Source: Kosmotoga olearia TBF 19.5.1 (GTDB lineage Bacteria; Thermotogota; Thermotogae; Petrotogales; Kosmotogaceae). Taken from it: a stretch of 64,000 nucleotides of DNA. The DNA lies in assembly GCF_000023325.1 (NCBI RefSeq), contig NC_012785.1, forward strand, positions 2,108,001 through 2,172,000, given 5' to 3'. The translations under genes and the position numbers were made by a program. Of the stretch, positions 54,978 to 64,000 are shown piece by piece; positions within the stretch are counted from its first letter, which is position 1; each line of letters starts with the position of its first letter. The notes under the pieces were generated by a model, which saw only the letters and a program-made list of their open reading frames with translations, did not search any database and had not been told where the DNA came from.

Positions 54978-55517
54978 TCAAGGTGAAAATAGCTCTCTTA
55001 CTCTATTTTCAGGGATTGTATAATGAACAACCAATGTATTCTTCGAGAGTTTTAAGAGTTCTTCTAGTTCCAATCTTATGTCGTTGTTAAGTTCTTCGAC
55101 GTTTAGCATAGTTACTTTTCCCTTTAATATTATAGGTTCTATTGAAAGATAGATGTCTGTAACGAGTTTGTTTTTCAAAAAAAGCGTATATATCTCTCTT
55201 CCTCCACCTATGACTATATGTTTGAAACCAAGTCTTCCAATCTTGCTGATCAGGATTTCAGGTTCATCGTTGGTAAATAAAAGATTTTCAGTTGAATGAA
55301 ATTTCTCGGGAGTTCTTGTGAGAATGACATTCAATCTTTTCGGCAGAGGTTTACCAATAGTTTCGAAGGTTCGTCTTCCGAAAATCACGACTCCAGCGGA
55401 TGTAGTAATTTTCTTGAAGAACTTCCTGTCATCCGGGGATGACCAATCTACATCGTAATCGGAATCTCTTGAAATAAGACCATTGACTGAATTAACAGCG
55501 ACAATACTGATTTTCAT
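54978..55517 (-). CDS. folA: Dihydrofolate reductase (T. maritima type)
   Basis: 179 residues; resembles the thermostable dimeric T. maritima DHFR: M-K-I-S-I-V-A-V-N-S, D-R-K-F-F-K-K-I-T-T, F-G-R-R-T-F-E, L-P-K-R-L-N-V-I-L-T-R, I-G-G-G. Makes tetrahydrofolate. ATG overlaps the preceding gene stop by 4 bp. Confidence 0.88.
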   Translation of the reverse strand: MKISIVAVNSVNGLISRDSDYDVDWSSPDDRKFFKKITTSAGVVIFGRRTFETIGKPLPKRLNVILTRTPEKFHSTENLLFTNDEPEILISKIGRLGFKHIVIGGGREIYTLFLKNKLVTDIYLSIEPIILKGKVTMLNVEELNNDIRLELEELLKLSKNTLVVHYTIPENRVRELFSP

Positions 55518-56458
55518 TCTTTCTCCTCCGCCACTATATGACGAACTATGGCTTCCGAACGCGGGAAAATAACGTCCATCTCTTCTTCGAGAAGAAGTTT
55601 TATCGATCCGTTTAGTTTTGTTTTTTCGAATTTTATGAAATCAGATGGATTAATTTTATGCGTTTTATCTTCAAAAAGTACACTGATTGGATTACTGCGG
55701 GCGTTGAGTATTTCTACAAACTCTCCGTCGTTTGAAATGACAATGGAAAGGTGCTCAGTTTTTGATCCGGGTACAGGTAAGGTAAAGGTGAGCTCCATAG
55801 GAAATTTTGTAGAGATAATCTCTAGAAAATCTTTTGTGTAGTTTCGAAGAATGCCAATGTACTCATTCCATTGATCATCTCTAAAAACCTCATAGACTAT
55901 CTTTTTTCCAATGAGTTTCTCCAGAAGTGGGTCATAGGAATTTCCAATGTAATCAACAAAGCTTTCTCCCATCTTTTTGACGTATTTTTGATTGCTGGAT
56001 AACACTGAACTTTTCGGTGCGACCCTTCCAAGAAAAACACTGAAGGTTTCTAAAACAGCATCTCTTACTGCGGCAAAGAAATTCCTGATCCCTCGTCTTA
56101 TTCTCACAAGAAGACCGGATTTAAAAACAAGGCTCTTCAGTTCCCTTGCTTTTTTCTCAGTTTCGTCCAGATCCGAAATGGGTCTGAAAACACCAAAAAG
56201 AGTTGCATATTCCGGTTTGTAAAGAATAAAAGCCTTTTCTTTGTGCATTGGGTTTTCATGGGGGCGTGGGTAGTTCAATATTATCCCTGTACTTTCGAGC
56301 TCCATCTTTCCCCAGATGGTTTTTCCATTTTTCAACAGAACAATGATGGGAAATTTGTTAAAATCTTTTAGGCACCGGTCTTTTATTTTGGATTTCACAT
56401 ACCCGGCTATGAATGTTGATGTGAAAATGATTATAATCGTTATAGCAAGAGTATTCAT
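55514..56458 (-). CDS. Membrane-anchored protein of unknown function
   Basis: 314 residues, one N-terminal transmembrane segment (I-I-I-I-F-T-S-T-F-I-A-G), then mostly beta/alpha sequence with no motif recognised. Overlaps folA by 4 bp, co-transcribed. A regulatory region of AGGTGATG lies upstream of the ATG. Confidence 0.6.
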   Translation of the reverse strand: MNTLAITIIIIFTSTFIAGYVKSKIKDRCLKDFNKFPIIVLLKNGKTIWGKMELESTGIILNYPRPHENPMHKEKAFILYKPEYATLFGVFRPISDLDETEKKARELKSLVFKSGLLVRIRRGIRNFFAAVRDAVLETFSVFLGRVAPKSSVLSSNQKYVKKMGESFVDYIGNSYDPLLEKLIGKKIVYEVFRDDQWNEYIGILRNYTKDFLEIISTKFPMELTFTLPVPGSKTEHLSIVISNDGEFVEILNARSNPISVLFEDKTHKINPSDFIKFEKTKLNGSIKLLLEEEMDVIFPRSEAIVRHIVAEEKE

Positions 56459-56625
56459 CGCATCACCTCGAGAGAATTGTACCAGACTTTGAAAAACCCG
56501 GAAACAGTGAAGGTGTCAAAAATGATGATGATAATTGTTAAAAGATATGTGATACGTGGCTTATGATTTGTGAATCCCGAATCCTGATTTCGAGTGAGTA
56601 AGAAAAAATTTTTTGGGGAGGATTT

Positions 56626-58575
56626 ATGAAAGAAAAAAACGTTATCATAATAATTACTGTATTTACCATCCTGTTAGTACTTACTGCTTGTAATAATAAA
56701 GTTTCTTCTATTCCAGAGATACTGAATGTTATTATCGAAGGTTCCAATGTGAGCTTGGAGCTAAAACAGGTTGAGAAATCGGAGTTTCTCCTTTCTGTCG
56801 ACACTCTTCCTGAAAGTCTATCCGATGGTATTAGATTTTCGGGCTCCATGGTTACCGTAAAAGTTACGGAACCTGGCACACACACGCTTTATCTTTATGT
56901 CGTTAAAAGAGGAAAATTAATTGGGACCCCAAAAACACTGGTTGTCGAAACATATGAAAATCGACTTTTGCCACCAGAATTTAACTATTCGCTTCTGTAC
57001 GGGAAATTAAGAGTGCAGCTTAGTTCCAGGCAGTTGGGGATTGAAAGTTATGTGGTTGAACTCAATGGGGTAACCTATGAAAGTAAATACGGTACTTTCG
57101 AATTCACTCCGGTCAAAGGGGACAAATTGGAACTGGGGTTTTATGTGCAACGTACCAATGGTGAGAAATCGGATAAGAAGAGAGTTTTACTTGACTTGAG
57201 TGAAGATACACCGCCCACTGTCAGAATAAAACTGCCGTCACCATACACAGGTGATCGAATTCCAATGGTTGTTTTTGACGATTGGGATGATTCGGAAGAC
57301 ATAAAAGTTGAAAGTAATGCCGATGGTCTTCCGCTTCTTTTTGATGGTAAATATCTGATACCATTGTTTACTCTGCCAGCGGGGGACCATATTTTGAATA
57401 TAAAAGTGACGGATAATGGCAAAAATGTTTCGACAACAAAATTCGAGATCCATGTTGTCAAGAAATTTTCGACCAGGGTTCCGACACTTTACATTGAAGA
57501 AGGGGGAGCTTTCAGAAAGGCCAGCTGGCAAAGTGATGTCAAAGAACTGGAATTGGAACATTTTTCTCAGGGACTCTGGAGGGTTCTTACGAGATTGAAA
57601 GGTGAACAAAGGTTCATGAAGATAAAAAAGGAATGGATAAGTGATGGTGGAGATTTGTATCGAATTACAGCGTTAGCAACGGATGCTCGTTATCTTCCGT
57701 CAATTCCCGTGTTTGCAAAAAAAGAAAGTGTGAGAAGATTGACCAGCGAAAATATTCTTTCGCTGTACGGGGATGATGTGCTTTTCAGTGCTGGCAACAC
57801 ATATCGTTTTCTTGGAAACGTTGCAGTCTGGGAAGGAAAACTCCTGAGGGTGGAGCCATCAGTTACGTGTACTTTCAGCCGTGGCGGAAAACTTCTCGTT
57901 AAGGGAACAATGGAAGTCGATGGCAGGAAAGGAAGGATTTCTTTTACCTCCCATACAGCGTTCAGCGAGATAAAGGTAGAAAGAGGTGGTATATTTATTG
58001 CACGTGGTGTTGATTTCAAGAATGTTTCAATAGATGCCAGGGATGCTGCAATAATCGTTCTGGATGATTGCAATATTCAGGGGAACGTGAAGATTTCAGC
58101 CTCAAGCGTGCAGATATATAATTCTACTTTACGCGGCGAGATATCATTTGACTCAATTCAAGAGTTTTATCTTCTGTCTTCTCAGCTCCAAACCAATTCT
58201 CTCAATTTTTCGAATATCAAAAAGAGTACAGTGGTTAACAGTACACTTGAAGCCTCCGAAGTAACTGTGCAAGATTCTATCGTGCAATTTTTCGATGCGA
58301 TGTTTAAAACACAAACTATGCGGATTAGAAGTCTAAGCTCGGTAAATCTCTCATTCGGGAATTTGTCGGTGAGTAACATCCACGTGAGCAATGCGTCGAA
58401 ACTTTATCTGGAAGGTGTAGAAGTTTCAGACAATGAAGTGCCAGCAGTTGTAGAGTCTTTCTCAAGAATAATAGTGGTTAACAGTGAATGTTGTGCTTCA
58501 GAAACATCTGTTGATGATACTTCGGAGATTGTTATTTATAATAGTGGTGATAGAAGTGTTCAGAGAATTCGATGA
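56626..58575 (+). CDS. Lipoprotein with right-handed beta-helix-like C-terminus
   Basis: 649 residues. Lipobox L-T-A-C at residues ~18-21 marks a lipoprotein. Residues ~210-300 resemble an Ig/cadherin-like domain (T-D-N-G-K-N-V-S); the last ~250 residues are parallel-beta-helix-like, with repeated short strands ending in Asn/Ser (for example V-V-N-S-T-L). ATG with GGGGAGG upstream. No known function; possibly an outer-surface (toga) protein. Overlaps the methyltransferase gene by about 20 bp. Confidence 0.72.
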   Translation: MKEKNVIIIITVFTILLVLTACNNKVSSIPEILNVIIEGSNVSLELKQVEKSEFLLSVDTLPESLSDGIRFSGSMVTVKVTEPGTHTLYLYVVKRGKLIGTPKTLVVETYENRLLPPEFNYSLLYGKLRVQLSSRQLGIESYVVELNGVTYESKYGTFEFTPVKGDKLELGFYVQRTNGEKSDKKRVLLDLSEDTPPTVRIKLPSPYTGDRIPMVVFDDWDDSEDIKVESNADGLPLLFDGKYLIPLFTLPAGDHILNIKVTDNGKNVSTTKFEIHVVKKFSTRVPTLYIEEGGAFRKASWQSDVKELELEHFSQGLWRVLTRLKGEQRFMKIKKEWISDGGDLYRITALATDARYLPSIPVFAKKESVRRLTSENILSLYGDDVLFSAGNTYRFLGNVAVWEGKLLRVEPSVTCTFSRGGKLLVKGTMEVDGRKGRISFTSHTAFSEIKVERGGIFIARGVDFKNVSIDARDAAIIVLDDCNIQGNVKISASSVQIYNSTLRGEISFDSIQEFYLLSSQLQTNSLNFSNIKKSTVVNSTLEASEVTVQDSIVQFFDAMFKTQTMRIRSLSSVNLSFGNLSVSNIHVSNASKLYLEGVEVSDNEVPAVVESFSRIIVVNSECCASETSVDDTSEIVIYNSGDRSVQRIR

Positions 58576-59236
58576 CAGTGTTTTCGAAGGGCTTTCCTTT
58601 GATTATTCTTCGAAGGATGCACGTATCAATCATGCAACGGTTTTGCTTGCGTGGTATTGCGTTCTGCCGAAAGCTACAAAGAGAGTACTGGAGCTTGGTA
58701 CTGGTTCCGGGGCTATTTCCATATACCTGGCTAGAAAGTATGATGTAGAGATTACAGCAATAGATGTTGATGAAGAATTAATAGAGATAGCGCACAAAAA
58801 CGCAAGAGTGAATAATGTAACGGATAAAGTAAAATTTATGCAGCTATCCTCTGCCATGGCTGTAGAAAAGTTCTCTGCTGGAAGTTTCGATGTTGTGGTT
58901 TCTAATCCTCCTCATTTTGCCCATGAAGGTATTGAAAGCCCTTCTCAGCGCAGAAATTCATCCAGGCGGCTTACAATTGAAGGGATAAAGGAGTTTGCTC
59001 AAGCAACTGGTAGACTTCTGAAGAGTAGAGGGGCGTTCTTTTTCATTCTTCATCCTAGAGACCTTACCAGATGGTTAAGTGCATTCGAAATGAACAACCT
59101 TGGTGTTCACCGTTTGAGATTTGTGTTTGGCACAGCCAACAAACAATCACAGCTTGTTCTGGTCAAAGGAAGAAAGAATTCAACTTCCGAGGTGGTGGTA
59201 GAACCGCCAATTATTTTGAGAAAAGGGAGGAGCTAG
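58556..59236 (+). CDS. SAM-dependent methyltransferase with NPPH motif (TrmN6-like)
   Basis: 226 residues: motif I L-E-L-G-T-G-S-G, acidic A-I-D-V-D, and N-P-P-H (as in N6-adenine methyltransferases of the tRNA1(Val) TrmN6/YfiC type). The GTG at 58556 was chosen because GGTGA lies 5 bases upstream; GTGs at 58544 and 58547 are possible. An ATG further upstream would lie deep in the lipoprotein gene. Confidence 0.8.
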   Translation: MFREFDDSVFEGLSFDYSSKDARINHATVLLAWYCVLPKATKRVLELGTGSGAISIYLARKYDVEITAIDVDEELIEIAHKNARVNNVTDKVKFMQLSSAMAVEKFSAGSFDVVVSNPPHFAHEGIESPSQRRNSSRRLTIEGIKEFAQATGRLLKSRGAFFFILHPRDLTRWLSAFEMNNLGVHRLRFVFGTANKQSQLVLVKGRKNSTSEVVVEPPIILRKGRS

Positions 59237-59238
59237 TA

Positions 59239-59865
59239 GTGTTTATTTCCTTTGAAGGTATAGATGGTTCCGGCAAATCAACCCAGGTAGCCCTCTTTCG
59301 TGAATACCTCGAAAGGAATTCGATGGAGTATGTTTTCATAAGAGAGCCCGGAGGTACGCAGGCAGGAGAGGATATAAGAGAGATTCTTTTGCACAACGAG
59401 TATAAACTTTTCCCGGAAACAGAGCTGCTGCTCTTCATGGCTTCACGTGCACAGATTGTTCGCGAGGTTATAATTCCTGCATTGAAAAAGAAAAAATTGG
59501 TCCTCGCAGATCGGTTTCTCGACTCTTCCGTTGCATATCAGGGTTATGGAAGAGGATTGTCTATTCAGATGGTTACAACATTGAATGAATTCAGTACTGG
59601 AGGGGTGACGCCACATTTAACATTGTTTATAGATGTGCCAGTCGATGTAGCTGTAAAACGCATGCGAAGAGAAATGAAACATGATAAAATAGAAATGGAA
59701 AGTTTAGATTTCTTCAAAAGGGTAAGACAGGGCTATCTAGAACTGGCAAAACGAGATCCGAAAAGGATTCTAGTAATAGATGGAACGATGAGTGTAGAAA
59801 AGATACACGAACAGGTAGTGAAGGAATTTCTTCTTTGCCTCAAAAAGCTGGGGCACGGTCTGTAA
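59239..59865 (+). CDS. tmk: Thymidylate kinase
   Basis: 208 residues: P-loop [26 protein letters not shown] (the DRx / lid region). Makes dTDP. The GTG at 59239 was chosen for GGGAGGAG upstream; it starts two bp after the methyltransferase stop. Confidence 0.95.
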   Translation: MFISFEGIDGSGKSTQVALFREYLERNSMEYVFIREPGGTQAGEDIREILLHNEYKLFPETELLLFMASRAQIVREVIIPALKKKKLVLADRFLDSSVAYQGYGRGLSIQMVTTLNEFSTGGVTPHLTLFIDVPVDVAVKRMRREMKHDKIEMESLDFFKRVRQGYLELAKRDPKRILVIDGTMSVEKIHEQVVKEFLLCLKKLGHGL

Positions 59866-59879
59866 CCGGAGGTGATACG

Positions 59880-62366
59880 ATGTATTTCGATAAATTTTCT
59901 GAGGGAGCCGCACAGGTATTTGTAGCTGCCCAGGATGAAGCAAGGAGCCTGGGGCATCCATATGTTGGGACGGAACACTTATTGCTCGCTATATTAAAGG
60001 TGAACTCTGGAACCACTTCTCAATTACTCAAGGGATACTCCATAACGTATGAGCGTGTTCTGAGGGAAGTAACATCTATGGTTGGAACGAACATTCGGCA
60101 ATCAGTGGTTGGTTCCCCTCAAATGACTCCACGTGCCAGACGCGTCATCGAGCTGGCCAATGACGAGTCAAGAATGCTGGGACAGGACAAAATAGATGTT
60201 GAACATATAATGTTAGGTATAGTTCGCGAAGGTGAAGGAATAGCTGCTCACATCTTGAAACAGATGGGTGTCAATCTTGGCAAACTGAGAAAACAACTTA
60301 TAGAAAATATTACGAGTGACTGGGACGAGTCTACAACGGGCGGACGTTCTTTCGGTGCTCAGCAATCAAGCATGGCTACTTCTTTGAAACAACTGGAAGG
60401 ATTTGGAACGGATTTGACCGCTCTGGCGCGTGCGGGAAAACTCGACCCCATAATCGGACGTGATGTTGAAAAGCAGAGATTAATGGAAGTGCTCTCCAGG
60501 AGGAAGAAAAACAACCCCGTTCTCATAGGAGATCCGGGTGTAGGAAAGACCGCTATCGTGGAAGGACTCGCGCAGATGATTGTCAATGAAGAGGTTCCAG
60601 AGACCTTGAAAAATAAAGCAATTTTTGCTCTTGATGTTGCTTCGTTGATTGCCGGTACAAAATACCGTGGAGAGTTTGAAAAGCGTTTGAAGAAGCTCAT
60701 ACAGGTTGTAAAGAATAATGGGAACATAATCCTTTTCATTGATGAACTTCACACGATAGTTGGTGCTGGTTCTGCCGAGGGTGCTGTCGATGCCGCTAAT
60801 ATATTGAAACCAGCTCTGGCAAGCGGCGAGATAAGATGTATAGGTTCTACAACTCCTGATGAATACAGAAAATACGTTGAAAAGGACGCTGCCCTGGAAA
60901 GACGTTTCCAGAAGATTTATGTTTCTGAACCCACGGTCGAGCAGACAATCGGAATTCTGAGAGGCATCAAGCACAAATATGAGGCACATCATAAGGTCTA
61001 CTATACTGATGCCGCGTTGGAAGCTGCTGTTTTATTGTCTCACAGGTATGTCAGTGACCGCTTCCTCCCGGATAAAGCGATAGACATTATCGATGAAGCT
61101 GGTGCACGTGCCAGACTTAGAAAACTAACTGTACCATCTTATTTGAAAGAACTTCAGAAAAAGATAGAGAAGCTCAGGCTTGAGCGAGAAGACGCGGTTT
61201 CTCGACAGGATTACGAGCATGCAGCAGAACTAAAAGAAGAAGAAAGGGTTTTGATGAAAACCTATAAGGACGAATACAATAATTGGCGTGAGAAGGTTGA
61301 CTCAGAAATTGTTCAAATAAGTGAAGAAGAGGTTGCTGAGATTGTTTCTAGCTGGACCGGTATCCCGCTGAAGAAGTTGGAGCAGTCGGATAGCGAAAGA
61401 CTCCTTTCACTGGAAGAGGCTCTTCACAAACGAATCGTCGGCCAGGATGAAGCAATAACGGCAGTTGCAAAAGCCATAAGAAGAGCAAGAAGTGGGCTTA
61501 AAGATCCCAGACGGCCCATCGGTACCTTCCTGTTCCTTGGACCTACCGGGGTCGGGAAAACGGAGTTAGCAAAGGCTCTTGCCGAATACCTTTTTGGCGA
61601 TGAAAAGGCTCTCGTCAGATTCGATATGTCTGAGTATATGGAAAGGTTCTCTGTGTCTCGTTTGATCGGGGCACCACCGGGATACGTTGGATATGATGAA
61701 GGTGGAACACTCACCGAAAGAATAAGGAAGCGTCCTTTTTCCATTATTCTTTTCGATGAAATCGAAAAAGCCCATTTCGACATTTTCAATCTACTCCTCC
61801 AGATCATGGATGATGGCCGTCTTACTGATTCTCAGGGTCGCAGCGTTGACTTCAAAAACACAATAGTCATAATGACCAGCAACCTTGGTGGTGAGTTTAT
61901 TAACAAGACGAAGAAAACACTGGGGTTTGTAAGTGCGGCAAATGTTGAGGAAAAAGAGTATGAATCGATGAAAAACTCCGTTCTTGAAGAAGTGAAGAAA
62001 ACCTTCAGGCCTGAGTTTTTGAACAGGCTGGACGAAATCGTCGTCTTCCATCCGCTGACGAGAGAGCAGATCAAGAAGATTATCGAGATTCTCATTTCGG
62101 ATACGAGAAAACGGCTTAAAGAAAAGAAAATGGACCTAGTATTATCTGAAGCAGCTCAGGAGTTCCTTGTTGAGAAAGGGTTTGATCCTGTCTACGGTGC
62201 GCGGCCATTACGTAGAGCAATTCAGAGATACATAGAAGACCCTCTCGCGGAGGAGGTGCTCAGAGGTAGATTTGAGCCTGGTGACACAATAATGGTTGTA
62301 AGGCAGGATGAAAAACTTTCCTTTAAAAAGAGCAAGAAGAAGGTTGAGGTAAAAGCTGGAACATGA
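59880..62366 (+). CDS. clpC: ClpC-type AAA+ ATPase
   Basis: 828 residues: Clp N-domain (1-150), first AAA (G-D-P-G-V-G-K-T), UVR-like middle (D-Y-E-H-A-A-E-L-K), second AAA (G-P-T-G-V-G-K-T). Unfolds proteins for ClpP. ATG at 59880 with GGAGGTGA; no HrcA/CtsR box was seen. Confidence 0.95.
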   Translation: MYFDKFSEGAAQVFVAAQDEARSLGHPYVGTEHLLLAILKVNSGTTSQLLKGYSITYERVLREVTSMVGTNIRQSVVGSPQMTPRARRVIELANDESRMLGQDKIDVEHIMLGIVREGEGIAAHILKQMGVNLGKLRKQLIENITSDWDESTTGGRSFGAQQSSMATSLKQLEGFGTDLTALARAGKLDPIIGRDVEKQRLMEVLSRRKKNNPVLIGDPGVGKTAIVEGLAQMIVNEEVPETLKNKAIFALDVASLIAGTKYRGEFEKRLKKLIQVVKNNGNIILFIDELHTIVGAGSAEGAVDAANILKPALASGEIRCIGSTTPDEYRKYVEKDAALERRFQKIYVSEPTVEQTIGILRGIKHKYEAHHKVYYTDAALEAAVLLSHRYVSDRFLPDKAIDIIDEAGARARLRKLTVPSYLKELQKKIEKLRLEREDAVSRQDYEHAAELKEEERVLMKTYKDEYNNWREKVDSEIVQISEEEVAEIVSSWTGIPLKKLEQSDSERLLSLEEALHKRIVGQDEAITAVAKAIRRARSGLKDPRRPIGTFLFLGPTGVGKTELAKALAEYLFGDEKALVRFDMSEYMERFSVSRLIGAPPGYVGYDEGGTLTERIRKRPFSIILFDEIEKAHFDIFNLLLQIMDDGRLTDSQGRSVDFKNTIVIMTSNLGGEFINKTKKTLGFVSAANVEEKEYESMKNSVLEEVKKTFRPEFLNRLDEIVVFHPLTREQIKKIIEILISDTRKRLKEKKMDLVLSEAAQEFLVEKGFDPVYGARPLRRAIQRYIEDPLAEEVLRGRFEPGDTIMVVRQDEKLSFKKSKKKVEVKAGT

Positions 62367-63691
62367 GTAGAAAGAAACGAAGGATTTACGTATGTGATGC
62401 CTGTGGTTATGAATCTCCCGCGTGGTTTGGAAGATGCCCGAGTTGCGGAACCTGGAATAGTGCGATATCAATGTCAGTTGACAATCACGCAATTATCGAA
62501 ACAAGCAAAGAAGTGGCAAACATACGTTCGCTATCCGACATTAAAGTTGAGGATTCTCACAGACTTTTCACGGGATTGAATGAGTTTGACAGGGCACTCG
62601 GCGGGGGAGTTGTTCCGGGAAGTGTTGTCCTGGTAAGTGGTGAACCCGGCATTGGAAAGTCCACATTGATGCTGCAAGTAGCCGAAAGAATGGTTTCTTA
62701 CGGAAAGGTATTGTATATCAGTGGCGAAGAATCGCAACGTCAAATAAAGCTTAGAGCCCGTCGTCTTAAACTCGGAAAGACGGAAAATATCGAAGTAAGT
62801 GCGACCACTGAACTTGATTTCCTTGAAAAACTTGATTTGAAGGATTATTCTTTGCTCATATTTGATTCACTCCAGACACTCAGATTATCTAACGTCGCTT
62901 CTCTTCCAGGAAGCTTTGTTCAGGTTAGAGAATGTGCAAACTTCGTTGTTTCAAAGGCTAAAGAATCTAATGTTGCTGCTGTTATAGTTGGTCATGTAAC
63001 CAAAGGTGGTCAGATCGCTGGTCCGAAGTTAGTGGAACATATTGTTGATACTGTTCTTTATTTTGATACCAATAAATCCGGATATCGTTTTCTCAGAACG
63101 GTTAAGAACAGGTTCGGTCCATCAGATGAAATTGCTGTGTTTGAGATGACCTCAGATGGCCTGGCAGAGGTTCCGGACATTTCAGATCTGTTCGTTAAAG
63201 ATTTCATTGTAGCTCCGGGTAACGTGATTACGGCTGTTTCTGAAGGCTCAAAAACCTTTTTGGTAGAGGTTCAATCGTTAGTTTCAAAACCAATATATGG
63301 GACACCAAGAAGATTGGCAACAGGTGTTCCAATTGATCGGGTTCTTCTTGTTGCGGCGGTATTGTCAAAACGTGCGAACATTCCATTGGATAATCTGGAT
63401 TTGTACATAAATATCGCTGGTGGTATCCAGGTAGATGACCCCGGCACTGATCTTGCAATCGCGTTGTCTTTGCTATCCTCGTTTACCAACAAAGCTGTTC
63501 CGCAAGGAATGGCTGCATTTGGAGAAATTGGATTGGATGGTACTGTTAGAAACGTTACGGGAAGTAGTAAGAGAATCGATAGATTAAAAGAATCTGGTTT
63601 TTCCGAAGTGCTTTCTCCTAATGGAAATATCAGGATACAAAATATTGCTGATTTGGTTCGCTTTGTCGGGGGGATGAGTGATGGATCATAA
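62363..63691 (+). CDS. radA: DNA repair protein RadA/Sms
   Basis: 442 residues: zinc finger C-D-A-C-G-Y ... C-P-S-C-G, P-loop [14 protein letters not shown] (R-F-G) and Lon-like C-terminal domain. Recombination helicase. ATGA overlap with clpC. Confidence 0.95.
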   Translation: MSRKKRRIYVCDACGYESPAWFGRCPSCGTWNSAISMSVDNHAIIETSKEVANIRSLSDIKVEDSHRLFTGLNEFDRALGGGVVPGSVVLVSGEPGIGKSTLMLQVAERMVSYGKVLYISGEESQRQIKLRARRLKLGKTENIEVSATTELDFLEKLDLKDYSLLIFDSLQTLRLSNVASLPGSFVQVRECANFVVSKAKESNVAAVIVGHVTKGGQIAGPKLVEHIVDTVLYFDTNKSGYRFLRTVKNRFGPSDEIAVFEMTSDGLAEVPDISDLFVKDFIVAPGNVITAVSEGSKTFLVEVQSLVSKPIYGTPRRLATGVPIDRVLLVAAVLSKRANIPLDNLDLYINIAGGIQVDDPGTDLAIALSLLSSFTNKAVPQGMAAFGEIGLDGTVRNVTGSSKRIDRLKESGFSEVLSPNGNIRIQNIADLVRFVGGMSDGS

Positions 63692-64000
63692 GGAACTTGC
63701 CGAAAGGATTCGTGTGGTTGCTCCTGGAACACAGCTTCGTTTTGCTCTCGATAAGATCGTGGCTGCTAATACTGGGGCACTTATTTTTTTAGTAGATGAC
63801 TTTGAAAAGTACAAGGATCTAATGCAGGTTGGTTTTTTCCTCAATTGCCCGTTCAATCCCAATAAACTCTATGAGTTATCAAAAATGGATGGAGCAATTG
63901 TTGTGGATGAGAGTCTTAACAAAATAATCGCTGCTAATGTTCAGCTGACTCCCGATCCCTCTATTCCTTCTTTACAGACAGGTATGCGCCACCGAACCGC
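63681..64000 (+). CDS. disA: Diadenylate cyclase DisA (partial)
   Basis: Only the first ~106 residues are in the window. The DAC domain motifs D-G-A-I and R-H-R-T-A are visible. Makes c-di-AMP. ATG at 63681 with GGGGGG upstream; overlaps radA by 11 bp, the common radA-disA order. Confidence 0.9.
   Translation, partial: MDHKELAERIRVVAPGTQLRFALDKIVAANTGALIFLVDDFEKYKDLMQVGFFLNCPFNPNKLYELSKMDGAIVVDESLNKIIAANVQLTPDPSIPSLQTGMRHRT

Overview
The window looks like chromosomal DNA of a member of the Thermotogota, most likely the Kosmotogaceae (Kosmotoga/Mesotoga-like). This is inferred from gene content and protein character and was not checked against a database. The supporting signs are a pgk-tpiA pair with a slippery A tract at the junction (Thermotoga maritima makes a PGK-TIM fusion), a DHFR resembling the T. 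maritima enzyme, solitary archaeal-type ATPases, sugar ABC loci without their own ATPase, strong GGAGG ribosome binding sites, and AT-leaning DNA.

Region 1 (1-16.8 kb) reads as a peptidoglycan salvage locus. On the minus strand namZ-nagZ-murQ-gntR-kinase form a tight operon for breaking down GlcNAc/MurNAc saccharides in the cytoplasm. Divergent from it are an exported NlpC/P60-like protein, a sugar ABC transporter without ATPase, a GHL10-type hydrolase and an exported amidotransferase-fold protein, then an exported Amidase_3 amidase. Next comes etfB-etfA-glcD, an ETF-linked FAD dehydrogenase that could oxidise the D-lactate released by MurQ.

Region 2 (16.8-22.7 kb) holds a glucose-type ABC transporter (minus strand) behind a ROK repressor with a XylR-like operator, and an S41 peptidase.

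Region 3 (22.7-30.7 kb) is accessory DNA. It has three AAA ATPase/PD-(D/E)xK genes, each with its own palindromic repeats at the promoter; one is broken by an in-frame TGA. It also has an exported GH13 amylase, a remnant of an aminoglycoside-nucleotidyltransferase-like gene, REP-like hairpins, and a 21-bp-period array of five mini-hairpins with covarying stems.

Region 4 (30.7-64 kb) is mainly core chromosome: murJ, a PPC/DUF296 gene, an MFS transporter, a GGDEF protein with a methyltransferase and a membrane protein, pepF, dnaX-ybaB, gap-pgk-tpiA, a coiled-coil protein, zapA, murI, rapZ-yvcK-whiA-nrdR-greA-lysS-yqeY-glmL, tRNA-Gly(CCC), folA, a lipoprotein, a methyltransferase, tmk, clpC-radA-disA. 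A 1.07-kb insertion sequence with 12-bp target duplications interrupts the 3' end of rapZ. disA runs off the right edge.
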